Positions 31,831 through 40,205 of a stretch of DNA of 64,000 nucleotides are shown here, piece by piece. Below the pieces are notes generated by a model. That model ran no database searches. It was given only the letters and a program-made list of their open reading frames with translations, and was not told the DNA's origin. Origin of the DNA: Streptomyces sp. NBC_01255 (lineage in GTDB: Bacteria; Actinomycetota; Actinomycetes; Streptomycetales; Streptomycetaceae). The stretch covers positions 124,001 to 188,000 of the forward strand of contig NZ_CP108474.1 of the NCBI RefSeq assembly GCF_036226445.1. The letters run 5' to 3'. Position 1 is the stretch's first letter. The number at the start of each line of letters is the position of its first letter. The position numbers were made by a program, and so were the translations under genes.

Positions 31831-32988
31831 TCAGAGGCGCTCGATGATGGTGACGTTGGCCTGGCCGCCGCCCTCGCACATCGTCTGCAGGCCGTAGCGG
31901 CCGCCGGTGCGCTCCAGCTCGTGCAGGAGGGTGGTCGTCAGCTTGGTGCCGGTGGCGCCGAGCGGATGACCGAGGGCGATGGCCCCGCCGTTGACGTTGA
32001 CCTTGTCCGGGTCGGCGCCGGTCTCCTTCAGCCAGGCGAGGACGACCGAGGCGAAGGCCTCGTTGATCTCCACCAGGTCGATGTCGTCGAGCGTCATCCC
32101 GGCCTTCTTCAGCGCGTACGCCGTCGCCGGGATCGGCGCGGACAGCATGCGGATCGGGTCCTCGCCCCGTACGGACAGGTGGTGGACGCGGGCGCGCGGC
32201 GTCAAGCCGTGCTCCCGTACGGCCCGCTCCGAGGCGATCAGCATCGCCGAGGCTCCGTCGGAGACCTGGGAGGAGACCGCGGCGGTCAGCCGGCCGCCCT
32301 CGACCACCGGGTTCAGGCCCGCCATCTTCTCCAGTGTGGTGTCGCGGCGCGGACCCTCGTCGGTGGTCACGTCGCCGTACGCCACGATCTCCCGGTCGAA
32401 GCGGCCCTCGTCGATGGCGCGGGCGGCCCGCTGGTGCGACCGCAGGGCGAACTCCTCCATGTCCCGGCGGGAGATGCCCCACTTCGTGGCGATGAGCTCG
32501 GCGCCGTGGAACTGGTTGACCGGCTGGTCGCCGTACCGGGCCCGCCAGCCCTCGGAGCCGGCGTACGGGCCGTCGGTCAGTCCGAGCGGCGCGGCGGCCT
32601 GCCGGCTGGCGAAGGCGATGGGCACGAGGGACATGTTCTGCACGCCGCCGGCGACCACCAGGTCCTGGGTGCCGGACAGGACTCCCTGCGCGGCGAAGTG
32701 CAGGGCCTGCTGGGAGGATCCGCACTGCCGGTCGACGGTCACGCCGGGCACCTCCTCGGGCAGGCCGGCGGCCAGCCAGGCGGTACGGGCGATGTCGCCG
32801 GCCTGCGGGCCGACGGTGTCGAGGCAGCCGAAGACGACGTCCTCGACGGCGGCGGGGTCGGCGCCGGCGCGCTCCATCAGCGCCTTCAGGACGTGGGCGC
32901 CGAGGTCGGCGGGGTGGACGGCGGCGAGCCCGCCGTTCCGCCTGCCGACGGGGGTGCGCACCGCATCGATGATGTAGGCCTCGGCCAT
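31831..32988 (-). CDS. fadA6: FadA6, thiolase of ring C/D catabolism
   Basis: A 385-aa thiolase. The nucleophile is Cys89 (TVDRQCGSSQQALHFAAQ), His is in VEINEAFASV, and the C-terminal catalytic region is GGAIALGHPLGATGTKL; the ending reads MCEGGGQANVTIIERL, with Cys in MCEGGGQA. Start at the ATG 32988, which has AGGAG upstream, rather than the GTG 24 bases earlier. It lies downstream of kstR2 as in mycobacteria (Rv3556c beside Rv3557c). It carries out thiolysis of a late ring C/D acyl-CoA. Confidence 0.92.
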   Translation of the reverse strand: MAEAYIIDAVRTPVGRRNGGLAAVHPADLGAHVLKALMERAGADPAAVEDVVFGCLDTVGPQAGDIARTAWLAAGLPEEVPGVTVDRQCGSSQQALHFAAQGVLSGTQDLVVAGGVQNMSLVPIAFASRQAAAPLGLTDGPYAGSEGWRARYGDQPVNQFHGAELIATKWGISRRDMEEFALRSHQRAARAIDEGRFDREIVAYGDVTTDEGPRRDTTLEKMAGLNPVVEGGRLTAAVSSQVSDGASAMLIASERAVREHGLTPRARVHHLSVRGEDPIRMLSAPIPATAYALKKAGMTLDDIDLVEINEAFASVVLAWLKETGADPDKVNVNGGAIALGHPLGATGTKLTTTLLHELERTGGRYGLQTMCEGGGQANVTIIERL

Positions 32989-33030
32989 GGCTTCTCCTCT
33001 TTCCTGTCTCACGCGTTCATGTCATGGATG

Positions 33031-33621
33031 TCAGGTACGGAGTGCCACGCCCTCCAGCACCATGGACAGGTACTGGCGGGCGATCTCCTCCGGGCTGTGC
33101 TGTCCGCCGGGCCGGTACCAGGACGCGGCGACCCAGACGGTGTCGCGGACGAAGCGGTAGGTGAGGCGGACGTCGAGGTCGGCGCGGAACACCCCGGCGG
33201 CCACGCCGCGTTCCAGGGTGCCGAGCCAGGCCTTCTCGAACTGCTGCTGCGAGTCGTCGAGATAGCCGAAGCGCGGCTGCTCCCGCAGGTGCCGGGACTC
33301 CCTCTGGTAGATGGCGACGGCGGCGCGGTGCCGGTCGATCTCCCGGAAGGACTCGGTGACGAGAGCCTCGATGGTCTCCCTGGGGCCGTGTCCGGCGGCG
33401 AGCACGCGGTCGTACCGGGCCCACAGCTCGTTCAGGAAGCGGGAGAGGATCTCGTCGAGCATCGACTCCTTGGAGTCGAAGTGGTAATAGAGGCTGCCCG
33501 CGAGGATGCCCGCCGCGTCGGCGATCTTCCGGACGGTGGTGGCGTCGTACCCCTGGGCAGCGAACACCTCGGCGGCGGTGGCGAGGAGTTCGTCCCGTCG
33601 CTCGGGCGCCGCGCTCACCAC
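33031..33621 (-). CDS. kstR2: KstR2, TetR-family repressor of HIP catabolism
   Basis: A 196-aa TetR protein. HTH in VFAAQGYDATTVRKIADAAGILAGSLYYHFDSKESMLDEIL; the ligand domain ends YRFVRDTVWVAASWYRPGGQHSPEEIARQYLSMVLEGV, a block I recognise from Rv3557c. KstR2 represses the HIP genes until HIP-CoA binds. Third gene of the leftward operon fadE30-ipdF-kstR2-fadA6, so it would autoregulate through the 35597-35616 box. Tandem GTG codons at 33621 and 33618 could both serve as start after GAGGAG. Confidence 0.92.
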   Translation of the reverse strand: MVSAAPERRDELLATAAEVFAAQGYDATTVRKIADAAGILAGSLYYHFDSKESMLDEILSRFLNELWARYDRVLAAGHGPRETIEALVTESFREIDRHRAAVAIYQRESRHLREQPRFGYLDDSQQQFEKAWLGTLERGVAAGVFRADLDVRLTYRFVRDTVWVAASWYRPGGQHSPEEIARQYLSMVLEGVALRT

Positions 33622-33631
33622 GGTCGTCTCC

Positions 33632-34420
33632 TCACGGATGCTGACTGCTCACCGAGACGACCTCGCCGGTCAGGTACGAGGAGTAGCCGCTGGCGAGGAA
33701 CACGATCACGTTGGCCACCTCCCACGGCTCGGCGTACCGCCCGAACGCCTCGCGGGCTGTCAGCTCTTCCAGGAGCTCGGGGGTGGTGACCTTCGCCAGG
33801 TGGGGGTGCATGGCCAGGCTCGGGGAGACGGCGTTGACCCGTACGCCGTACTCGGCGGCCTCCAGGGCGGCGCAGCGGGTGAGCGCCATGACGCCGGCCT
33901 TGGCGGCGGCGTAGTGGGCCTGGCCCTTCTGGGCACGCCAGCCGACCACGGAAGCGTTGTTGACGACGACGCCGCCGCTGCCCGCGGCCTTCAGGCGGCG
34001 GAGTGCGGCGCGGGTGCAGCGGAAGGTGCCGTTGAGGGTGACGTCGAGGACCTTGTCCCATTGGTCGTCGGTCATGTCGACGAGGTCGGCGGTGCCGCCC
34101 AGGCCGGCGTTGTTGACGAGGATGTCGAGGCGCCCGTGGCGCTCCTCGGCGAGGTCGAGGAGGGCGGCGACCTGGGCCTCGTCGGTGACGTCGCAGGGCA
34201 GGGCGGCGACGCGGTCGGCGCCGAACTCCGCGGCCAGTTCGGCCTCGGACTCCTTCAGCCGGCGGGCGTGGGCGTCCGAGAGGACGACCCGCGCGCCTTC
34301 CTCCAGGAGCCGCCTCGCGGTGGCGCCGCCGATACCGGCGCCGGCCGCGGCGGTCACCACGGCGCTCCGGCCGGCGAGCAGCCCGTGCCCCGGGACGTAG
34401 GGGGGTGGTGTGCGGGTCAC
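33632..34420 (-). CDS. ipdF: IpdF, 5-oxo/hydroxy HIC-CoA short-chain dehydrogenase
   Basis: A 262-aa SDR, the same length I recall for Rv3559c. AVVTAAAGAGIGGATARRLLEEGARVVLSDAH is an atypical cofactor motif (TAAAGAGIG), followed by LVNNAGLGGTADLVDM, VVNNASVVGWRAQKGQAHYAAAKAG and the end ASGYSSYLTGEVVSVSSQHP, characteristic of IpdF. The GTG start overlaps the fadE30 stop by four bases. It interconverts the 5-hydroxy and 5-oxo indanone CoA esters. Confidence 0.9.
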   Translation of the reverse strand: MTRTPPPYVPGHGLLAGRSAVVTAAAGAGIGGATARRLLEEGARVVLSDAHARRLKESEAELAAEFGADRVAALPCDVTDEAQVAALLDLAEERHGRLDILVNNAGLGGTADLVDMTDDQWDKVLDVTLNGTFRCTRAALRRLKAAGSGGVVVNNASVVGWRAQKGQAHYAAAKAGVMALTRCAALEAAEYGVRVNAVSPSLAMHPHLAKVTTPELLEELTAREAFGRYAEPWEVANVIVFLASGYSSYLTGEVVSVSSQHP

Positions 34421-35583
34421 GGGCGGACCTCCTTGGGCAGGCCGAGGACGCGCTCGGCGATGATGTTCCGCTGGATCTCGTTGGATCCGGCGTAGATGGT
34501 GTCGGAGCGGGAGAAGAGGTAGAGCCGCTGCCAGTCGGTGAGGTCGTACGGTTCGCCGGCCGCCAGCATGCCGCCGGCGCCGCAGACGTCCATGGCGAGT
34601 TCGCCCAGCTCGCGGTGCCAGGTGGCCCAGAAGATCTTGCCGATGGACGCTTCGGGGCCGGGGGCCCCGGCCGCGACGCCGCCGAGCATGCGCAGGGCGT
34701 TGAACCGGATGGTCTCCAGGCCGATCCAGGCCCGGGCGATGCGGTCGCGGATCAGCGGGTCCGTGGCCGCGCCGTTGCGCCTGGCCAGCTCGATGACGGC
34801 TTCCAGTTCGCGGCGGAAGCCGACCTGCTGGCCGAGGGTGGAGACGCCCCGCTCGAAGCCGAGGGTGGCCATGGCCACCTTCCAGCCTTCGCCCGGGGCG
34901 CCGACGACGTTGGCCGCGTCCGTCCTGGCCCCGTCGAAGAACACCTCGTTGAACTCCGAGGTCCCGGTGAGCTGGACGATCGGCCGGATGTCGACACCGG
35001 GCCGGCGCAGCGGGACGAGCAGGTAGGACAGGCCTTGGTGGCGGACCGAGCCGACTTCGGTGCGTGCGACGACGAAGCACCAGTCGGACTCGTGCGCCTG
35101 TGACGTCCAGATCTTCTGGCCGGTGACCACCCACTCCCCGCCGTCCCGGTCGGCCCGGGTACGGACGTTGGCCAGGTCCGATCCCGCGTCCGGCTCGCTG
35201 TAGCCCTGACACCACAGTTCCTCGACGGCGACGATCGGCGGGAGGAAACGCTCGCGCTGCTCGGGCGTACCGAAGGCGATGAGGGTGGGCCCGAGGAGCT
35301 GTTCGCCGATGTGGCCGACGCGGGCGGGGGCGGCGGCGAGGGCGTACTCCTCGTGGAAGGCGACCTGTTGTTCCAGGGTCGCCCCCCGTCCGCCGTACTC
35401 CTTCGGCCAGCCGACGCAGGTCCATCCCTCGGCGGCCATGTGCCGCTCCCAGGCCAGGCGTTCGGCATGCGCCTCGTGCTCCCGACCGGGTCCTCCGCGG
35501 CCGCGCAGGGCGGCGAACTCGCCGGTGAGGTGGGAGCGCAGCCAGCTGCGGAACTCTGCGCGGAACTCCTCGACGTTGCTCAT
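34417..35583 (-). CDS. fadE30: FadE30-type acyl-CoA dehydrogenase
   Basis: A 388-aa acyl-CoA dehydrogenase: GWPKEYGGRGATLEQQVAFHEEYA, YSEPDAGSDLANVRTRADRDGGEWVVTGQKIWTSQA at the flavin, EGWKVAMATLGFERG, and the C-terminal IYAGSNEIQRNIIAERVLGLPK. The usual Glu before GT in this loop (YEGT) is Ala, as in other steroid-specific FadEs. Position before ipdF and kstR2 fits FadE30. First gene of the leftward operon, 14 bp from the KstR2-like box. Confidence 0.88.
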   Translation of the reverse strand: MSNVEEFRAEFRSWLRSHLTGEFAALRGRGGPGREHEAHAERLAWERHMAAEGWTCVGWPKEYGGRGATLEQQVAFHEEYALAAAPARVGHIGEQLLGPTLIAFGTPEQRERFLPPIVAVEELWCQGYSEPDAGSDLANVRTRADRDGGEWVVTGQKIWTSQAHESDWCFVVARTEVGSVRHQGLSYLLVPLRRPGVDIRPIVQLTGTSEFNEVFFDGARTDAANVVGAPGEGWKVAMATLGFERGVSTLGQQVGFRRELEAVIELARRNGAATDPLIRDRIARAWIGLETIRFNALRMLGGVAAGAPGPEASIGKIFWATWHRELGELAMDVCGAGGMLAAGEPYDLTDWQRLYLFSRSDTIYAGSNEIQRNIIAERVLGLPKEVRP

Positions 35584-35596
35584 GGCCGTACGTTAA

Positions 35597-35616
35597 CCTA
35601 CCAAACACTTGTTAGG
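35597..35616. promoter_or_regulatory. KstR2-like operator in the fadE30/echA divergent promoter
   Basis: CCTACCAAACACTTGTTAGG is an imperfect 20-bp palindrome. Its core ACCAAA-CA-CTTGTT fits the mycobacterial KstR2 consensus AnCAAGnnCTTGnT with one mismatch. It lies 14 bp from the fadE30 ATG and 13 bp from the echA ATG. Confidence 0.7.
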
Positions 35617-35628
35617 GAAGGAGGGCGG

Positions 35629-36540
35629 ATGTCCGCTGCCCGCACCGCATCCACGTCCACATCGACGGTCACATCGACGTCCACATCCACAACGGCTTCG
35701 ACGGCCACGTCACCTGTCCGATACGCCCGCCTCGGCCCCGTCGCCGTGGTCACCATGGACCGGCCCGATTACCGCAACGCCCAGAACTCCGCGATGACAT
35801 ACGCCCTGGACGAGGCCTTCTACCGCGCGGCCGGCGACAGCGAGGTCAAGGTCGTCGTGCTCGCCGGGGCGGGGAAGCACTTCTCCGCCGGTCACGACAT
35901 CGGCACCCCGGAACGTGACGCGCACCTGCCGTTCGACCGCAGGGCCGGGCTCTGGTGGGACCACTCGGACAAGGAGGGCGCGGAGAGCCGCTTCGCCCGC
36001 GAGTCCGAGGTCTATCTGGGCATGTGCCGGCGCTGGCGCGAACTGCCCAAGCCCATGATCGCGTCCGTCCAGGGCGCCTGCGTCGCGGGCGGCCTGATGC
36101 TCGCCTGGGTGTGCGACCTGATCGTCGCCTCCGAGGACGCGTTCTTCGCCGACCCGGTCGTCCGCATGGGCATCCCCGGCGTCGAGTACTTCGCCCACCC
36201 GTGGGTGATGCCCCCGCGCATCGCGAAGGAGTTCCTGTACACCGGTGACCGGATGAGCGCCCGTCGCGCGTACGAGGTCGGCATGGTCAACCGCGTCGTC
36301 CCACGCGAGGAACTGACCGACCGCACCATGGAGTTGGCGGCCAGGATCGCCGAGATGCCGCGCATGGGCCTGGCCCTCACCAAGCGCGCGGTCAATCAGG
36401 CCGAGGACCTCCAGGGCATGCACACCGGCATGGACTCGGTGTTCGGGCTGCACCACCTCGCGCACGCGCACAACGCCGAGACCGCCCCGGACTCCCTGGG
36501 CGGCATGGACGTCCACGCGATGAAGGCGGCGGGAGCCTGA
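35629..36540 (+). CDS. Enoyl-CoA hydratase family protein with Ser/Thr-repeat N-terminus
   Basis: A 303-aa crotonase. Core: VAVVTMDRPDYRNAQNSAMTYALDEAF, VVLAGAGKHFSAGHDI (oxyanion), ASVQGACVAGGLMLAWVCDLIVASEDAFFADPVVRMGIPGVEYFAHPW. After the core comes an unusual WWDHSDKEGAESRFARESEVYLG insertion seen in actinobacterial steroid/aromatic-type hydratases. Residues about 7-28 are almost only Ser and Thr, from a tandem ACATCGACGTCC-type DNA repeat. The first gene of an operon with two acyl-CoA dehydrogenases, behind the KstR2-like box; presumed to act on a ring C/D enoyl-CoA. Confidence 0.87.
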   Translation: MSAARTASTSTSTVTSTSTSTTASTATSPVRYARLGPVAVVTMDRPDYRNAQNSAMTYALDEAFYRAAGDSEVKVVVLAGAGKHFSAGHDIGTPERDAHLPFDRRAGLWWDHSDKEGAESRFARESEVYLGMCRRWRELPKPMIASVQGACVAGGLMLAWVCDLIVASEDAFFADPVVRMGIPGVEYFAHPWVMPPRIAKEFLYTGDRMSARRAYEVGMVNRVVPREELTDRTMELAARIAEMPRMGLALTKRAVNQAEDLQGMHTGMDSVFGLHHLAHAHNAETAPDSLGGMDVHAMKAAGA

Positions 36541-37709
36541 TGGACCTCGACTTCACCGCGGCGGAGGACGCCTTCCGGGCCGAGGCCCGCGCCTGGCTCA
36601 CCGCCCACGTACCCACCGTCCCGCTGCCGTCCCTGGAGACGGAGGACGGTTTCGCCGCCCACCGCGCGTGGGAGCGGATCCTCTTCGCCGACCGATGGTC
36701 GGTGGTCTCCTGGCCCGAGGAGTACGGGGGCCGGGGCGCGTCGATCCTCCGGTGGCTGATCTTCGAGGAGGAGTACTTCGCGGCCGGCGCGCCCGGCCGG
36801 GTGAGCCAGAACGGCATCAACCTCCTCGCCCCCACCCTCTTCGAGCACGGCACCGACGAGCAGCGCGCCCGGATCCTCCCCTCCATGGCCTCCGGCGAGG
36901 TCATCTGGGCGCAGGCCTGGTCCGAACCGGAGTCCGGCTCGGACCTCGCGAGCCTCCGCTCCACCGCCGTCCGCACGGAGGGCGGCTGGCTCCTGAGCGG
37001 CCAGAAGACCTGGTCGTCGCGGGCGGCCTTCGCCGACCGCGCCTTCGGCCTCTTCCGCAGCGACCCGGCGGCCGCCAAGCCGCATCAGGGCCTGACGTAT
37101 CTGATGTTCCCGCTCGACGCGGACGGGGCGACCGTACGGCCCATCGGGCGGCTCGACGGCAAGCCCGCCTTCGCCGAACTCTTCCTCGACGACGTCTTCG
37201 TGCCCGACGAGGACGTGATCGGCGCGCCGGGCCAGGGCTGGCGGGTCGCCATGAGCACGGCGGGCAACGAGCGCGGTCTCACGCTGCGCAGCCCCGGCCG
37301 GTTCACGGCCGCCGCCGAGCGGCTGGCCGAGCTGTGGCGGGAGGGCGCCGACCCGTCCGACACCGCGCTGCGCGACCGGGTGGCCGACGCGGTCATCGGA
37401 GCGCGCGCCTACCGGTTGTTCACCTACGCCAACGCCTCCCGGATCGCCGCGGGAGAGTCCATCGGCGCCGAGTCCAGCCTCAACAAGGTCTTCTGGTCCG
37501 AACTCGACATCGCGCTCCACGAGACCGCGCTCGACGTACTCGGCCCGTACGGCGAGCTGTCCGACGAGGCCACGGAGGCTCCCGCCCACGGCAGTTGGGC
37601 CGAGGGCCACACATTCTCCCTCGCCGGGCCGATCTACGCGGGCACCAACGAGATCCAGCGCGACATCATCGCCGAGCGCCTGCTCGGCCTGCCGAAGGGA
37701 CGCCGGTGA
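36540..37709 (+). CDS. Acyl-CoA dehydrogenase, FadE31-like large subunit
   Basis: A 389-aa acyl-CoA dehydrogenase: VSWPEEYGGRGASILRWLIFEEEYFAAGAP, AWSEPESGSDLASLRSTAVRTEGGWLLSGQKTWSSRA at the FAD, GQGWRVAMSTAGNERGLTL, and IYAGTNEIQRDIIAERLLGLPKG at the end, again with Ala in place of the Glu before GT. Followed at once by a smaller FadE (ATG within a TGATG overlap), the arrangement of the alpha2beta2 heteromeric dehydrogenases of actinobacterial steroid catabolism. It overlaps the hydratase stop by one base. Confidence 0.87.
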   Translation: MDLDFTAAEDAFRAEARAWLTAHVPTVPLPSLETEDGFAAHRAWERILFADRWSVVSWPEEYGGRGASILRWLIFEEEYFAAGAPGRVSQNGINLLAPTLFEHGTDEQRARILPSMASGEVIWAQAWSEPESGSDLASLRSTAVRTEGGWLLSGQKTWSSRAAFADRAFGLFRSDPAAAKPHQGLTYLMFPLDADGATVRPIGRLDGKPAFAELFLDDVFVPDEDVIGAPGQGWRVAMSTAGNERGLTLRSPGRFTAAAERLAELWREGADPSDTALRDRVADAVIGARAYRLFTYANASRIAAGESIGAESSLNKVFWSELDIALHETALDVLGPYGELSDEATEAPAHGSWAEGHTFSLAGPIYAGTNEIQRDIIAERLLGLPKGRR

Positions 37710-38701
37710 TGCGGTTCCTCCTCGACGACGAGCAGCGGGAGTTCGCCCGCTCGCTCGACGCCATGCTCACCGCGTCCGACACCCCGGGGGCCGTACGGGC
37801 CTGGGCCGCCGGTGACACCGCGCCGGGCCGTGCCCTCTGGTCCCGGCTCGCGGAGGCAGGGGTCTTCGCCCTCGCCGTACCGGAGCCGTACGAAGGACTC
37901 GGCCCGCTGCCGGCGGAACTTGTCGTGGCTTTCACGGAGTTGGGCCGCCACGCCGTCCCCGGGCCGCTCGTCGAGACGGTCGCCGCGGCCGCGCTCCTCG
38001 ACCGTCTCGGCGACCACGAGGCGGCTGCGGCGTGGCTGCCGCGCATCGCCTCCGGCAAGGCGCTCGTCTCCCTGTGCGTGCCGGCCTTCGGAAGCCCCTA
38101 CGCCCTGGACCCGGACGCGACCGACGCCGTGCTCGTCGTGGAGGGCGACGCGGTGCTCCTGACGGAGGACGCCGGACCCGTCCAGCCGTCCGCCGATCCC
38201 GCACGCCGACTGGCCCGCCCCCTCGGCGGCACCGTCCTGGCCGGGGGCCCCGAGGTGACCGCGGCCGCCGCGCACGCCGCCGACGTGGCGACCCTGGTCA
38301 CCGCCGCCCAGGCACTCGGCGTCGGCCGCGCGCTGCTCGACCGGACCGTGACGTACGTCAGGCAGCGCACCCAGTTCGGGGTCGCCATCGGCTCGTTCCA
38401 GGCGGTGAAGCACCGTCTGGCCGACACGCTCATCGCCCTGGAGTTCGCTCAGCCCCTGCTCCATTCGGCCGCGCTGACCCTGACCCGGGCGGACGGCGCG
38501 GAAGCCGGGCGCGAGATCGCCGCGGCGAAGGTCGCGGCGGGCGACGCCGCCTACGCCGCCGCCCGCGCGGCCCTGCAGCTGCACGGCGCCGTCGGCTACA
38601 CGGACGAGTTGGACCTGTCCCTGTGGATCCGCAAGGCCCGTCCCCTGCGCGAGGCCTGGGGCACCCCCGCCGCCTGCCGCGCCCGCGTCCTCGCGCCCTG
38701 A
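37709..38701 (+). CDS. Acyl-CoA dehydrogenase, small FadE subunit
   Basis: A 330-aa, shorter FadE. MRFLLDDEQREFARSLDAMLTASD, VPEPYEGLGPLPAELVVAFTELGRHAVPGPLVET and the C-terminal TYVRQRTQFGVAIGSFQAVKHRLADTLIALE and LQLHGAVGYTDELDLSLWIRKA are typical of the partner subunit in heteromeric ACADs, where the FAD site is shared and the small subunit lacks part of the catalytic equipment. Translationally coupled to the large subunit. A hairpin follows. Confidence 0.86.
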   Translation: MRFLLDDEQREFARSLDAMLTASDTPGAVRAWAAGDTAPGRALWSRLAEAGVFALAVPEPYEGLGPLPAELVVAFTELGRHAVPGPLVETVAAAALLDRLGDHEAAAAWLPRIASGKALVSLCVPAFGSPYALDPDATDAVLVVEGDAVLLTEDAGPVQPSADPARRLARPLGGTVLAGGPEVTAAAAHAADVATLVTAAQALGVGRALLDRTVTYVRQRTQFGVAIGSFQAVKHRLADTLIALEFAQPLLHSAALTLTRADGAEAGREIAAAKVAAGDAAYAAARAALQLHGAVGYTDELDLSLWIRKARPLREAWGTPAACRARVLAP

Positions 38702-38707
38702 CGCCGC

Positions 38708-38748
38708 CGGCTCGCTCGCCCGGACCACCCACCCGGGAGAGCGAGCCG
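38708..38748 (+). terminator. Terminator after the echA-fadE-fadE operon
   Basis: A stem of CGGCTCGCTC with GAGCGAGCCG, extended by a CCCGG/CCGGG inner stem after one mismatch, 7 bp beyond the stop. Confidence 0.6.
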
Positions 38749-38810
38749 CACACGCCGGCTCCGCTCACCGCTCACCGATCCCCCGCTTCCCCACCGCACC
38801 CGGGAGCCCC

Positions 38811-40205
38811 ATGTCCTCCGCACCGTCCCCGCACTCCCCCGAGAGACCGTCGGACCCCGCCCTGCTGCGCAGGGTCGCGCTGTCGAGCCTGCTCGGCACC
38901 GTCATCGAGTACTACGACTTCCTGCTCTACGGCACGATGGCCGCGCTCGTCTTCGGTCCGTTGTTCTTCCCGGGCTCCGATCCCACCGTCGCCACGATCG
39001 CCGCCTTCGGGACGCTGGCCGCCGGCTACGTGGCGCGGCCGCTCGGCGGCGCCGTCTTCGGGCACTTCGGCGACCGGCTCGGCCGCAAGTCGATGCTCGT
39101 CCTGACGATGGTGCTCATGGGGGTGGCGAGCCTCCTGATCGGGCTCCTGCCGACGTACGGAACCATCGGCATCGCCGCACCCGTGCTCCTCGTCCTTCTC
39201 CGCGTCGTGCAGGGCATCGCGATCGGAGGGGAATGGGCCGGAGCGACGCTCATGGTCGTCGAGCACGCCGACCCGCGGCGCCGAGGCCTGTGGAGCGGGG
39301 TGATGCAGATGGGGTCGCCGATCGGCTTCCTGCTCTCCACGGTCGCGGTCACCCTGACCACGCTGCTGCCCCGCGAGTCCTTCCTCTCATGGGGCTGGCG
39401 CGTCCCGTTCCTGTTCAGCGCGGTGCTCCTCGCCGTCGGCCTGTACGTGCGGGTGAGCATCACGGAGAGCCCGCTGTTCCGGCAGGCGGCGCGGGCGGAC
39501 GAGGCCGGCAAGGAGCCCGGCGTGCCGCTGGCGCAGGTGCTGCGCAGGCCCCGGAACCTCGTCCTCGCGTGCGCCGTGGGCATCGGCCCCTTCGCCCTGA
39601 CGGCCCTGATCAGCACGTACATGCTCACCTATGCGACGACCATCGGGTACGCCACCTCCGAGGTGATGACGGGCCTCGTCCTCACCTCGGTCACGGGTCT
39701 GGTGACCATTCCGCTCTTCTCCGCGCTCTCCGACCGCGTGGGCCGCCGGGCCGTCGTGCTGGGCGGCGCCGCGGGTGTCGTCCTGCTCGCCTTCCCCGTC
39801 TACGCCCTGGTCGACGCCCGGTCCCCCGCGCTGCTCGTCCTCGGCATGGTCATCGGCCAGGTGGTGCAGTCCGCGATGTACGCGCCGCTGGGCCCGCTGC
39901 TCTCCGAGATGTTCGGCACCCGCGTCCGCTACACCGGGGCCTCCCTCGGCTATCAACTGGCCGCACTGATCGGCGGCGGGTTCACCCCCTTGTTCGCGAG
40001 CAGCCTGCTCTCCGCCTCGGGCGGCGCGCGGAGCGCTCCCCTCGCGGTGCTTGCGCTCGTCTGCGGTCTCGTGACGGCCCTGGCCATCCGGCGCACCGCC
40101 GAGACCCGGGGCCGGGACCTGTCGGAGGAGGATCCGGCCGCCACCCGTACCCCCTCAGCGGCACCGAGCCGTGTCGAACCGTTCGGAAAGGAGCAGAGCG
40201 CATGA
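38811..40205 (+). CDS. MHS-family MFS transporter (candidate steroid or catabolite permease)
   Basis: A 464-aa 12-TM major facilitator of the metabolite:H+ symporter type (ShiA/ProP-like). The opening SLLGTVIEYYDFLLYGTMAALVFGPLFFPG is diagnostic, the loop 2-3 motif is GHFGDRLGRKSML, and VVQGIAIGGEWAGATLMVVEHA follows. It lacks the long C-terminal coiled coil of ProP. Coupled to an acyl-CoA dehydrogenase by an ATGA overlap and next to the KstR2-type operon, it could import steroid, HIP or a dicarboxylate intermediate. No Mce4 system is visible, which makes it the best uptake candidate in the window. Confidence 0.87.
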   Translation: MSSAPSPHSPERPSDPALLRRVALSSLLGTVIEYYDFLLYGTMAALVFGPLFFPGSDPTVATIAAFGTLAAGYVARPLGGAVFGHFGDRLGRKSMLVLTMVLMGVASLLIGLLPTYGTIGIAAPVLLVLLRVVQGIAIGGEWAGATLMVVEHADPRRRGLWSGVMQMGSPIGFLLSTVAVTLTTLLPRESFLSWGWRVPFLFSAVLLAVGLYVRVSITESPLFRQAARADEAGKEPGVPLAQVLRRPRNLVLACAVGIGPFALTALISTYMLTYATTIGYATSEVMTGLVLTSVTGLVTIPLFSALSDRVGRRAVVLGGAAGVVLLAFPVYALVDARSPALLVLGMVIGQVVQSAMYAPLGPLLSEMFGTRVRYTGASLGYQLAALIGGGFTPLFASSLLSASGGARSAPLAVLALVCGLVTALAIRRTAETRGRDLSEEDPAATRTPSAAPSRVEPFGKEQSA

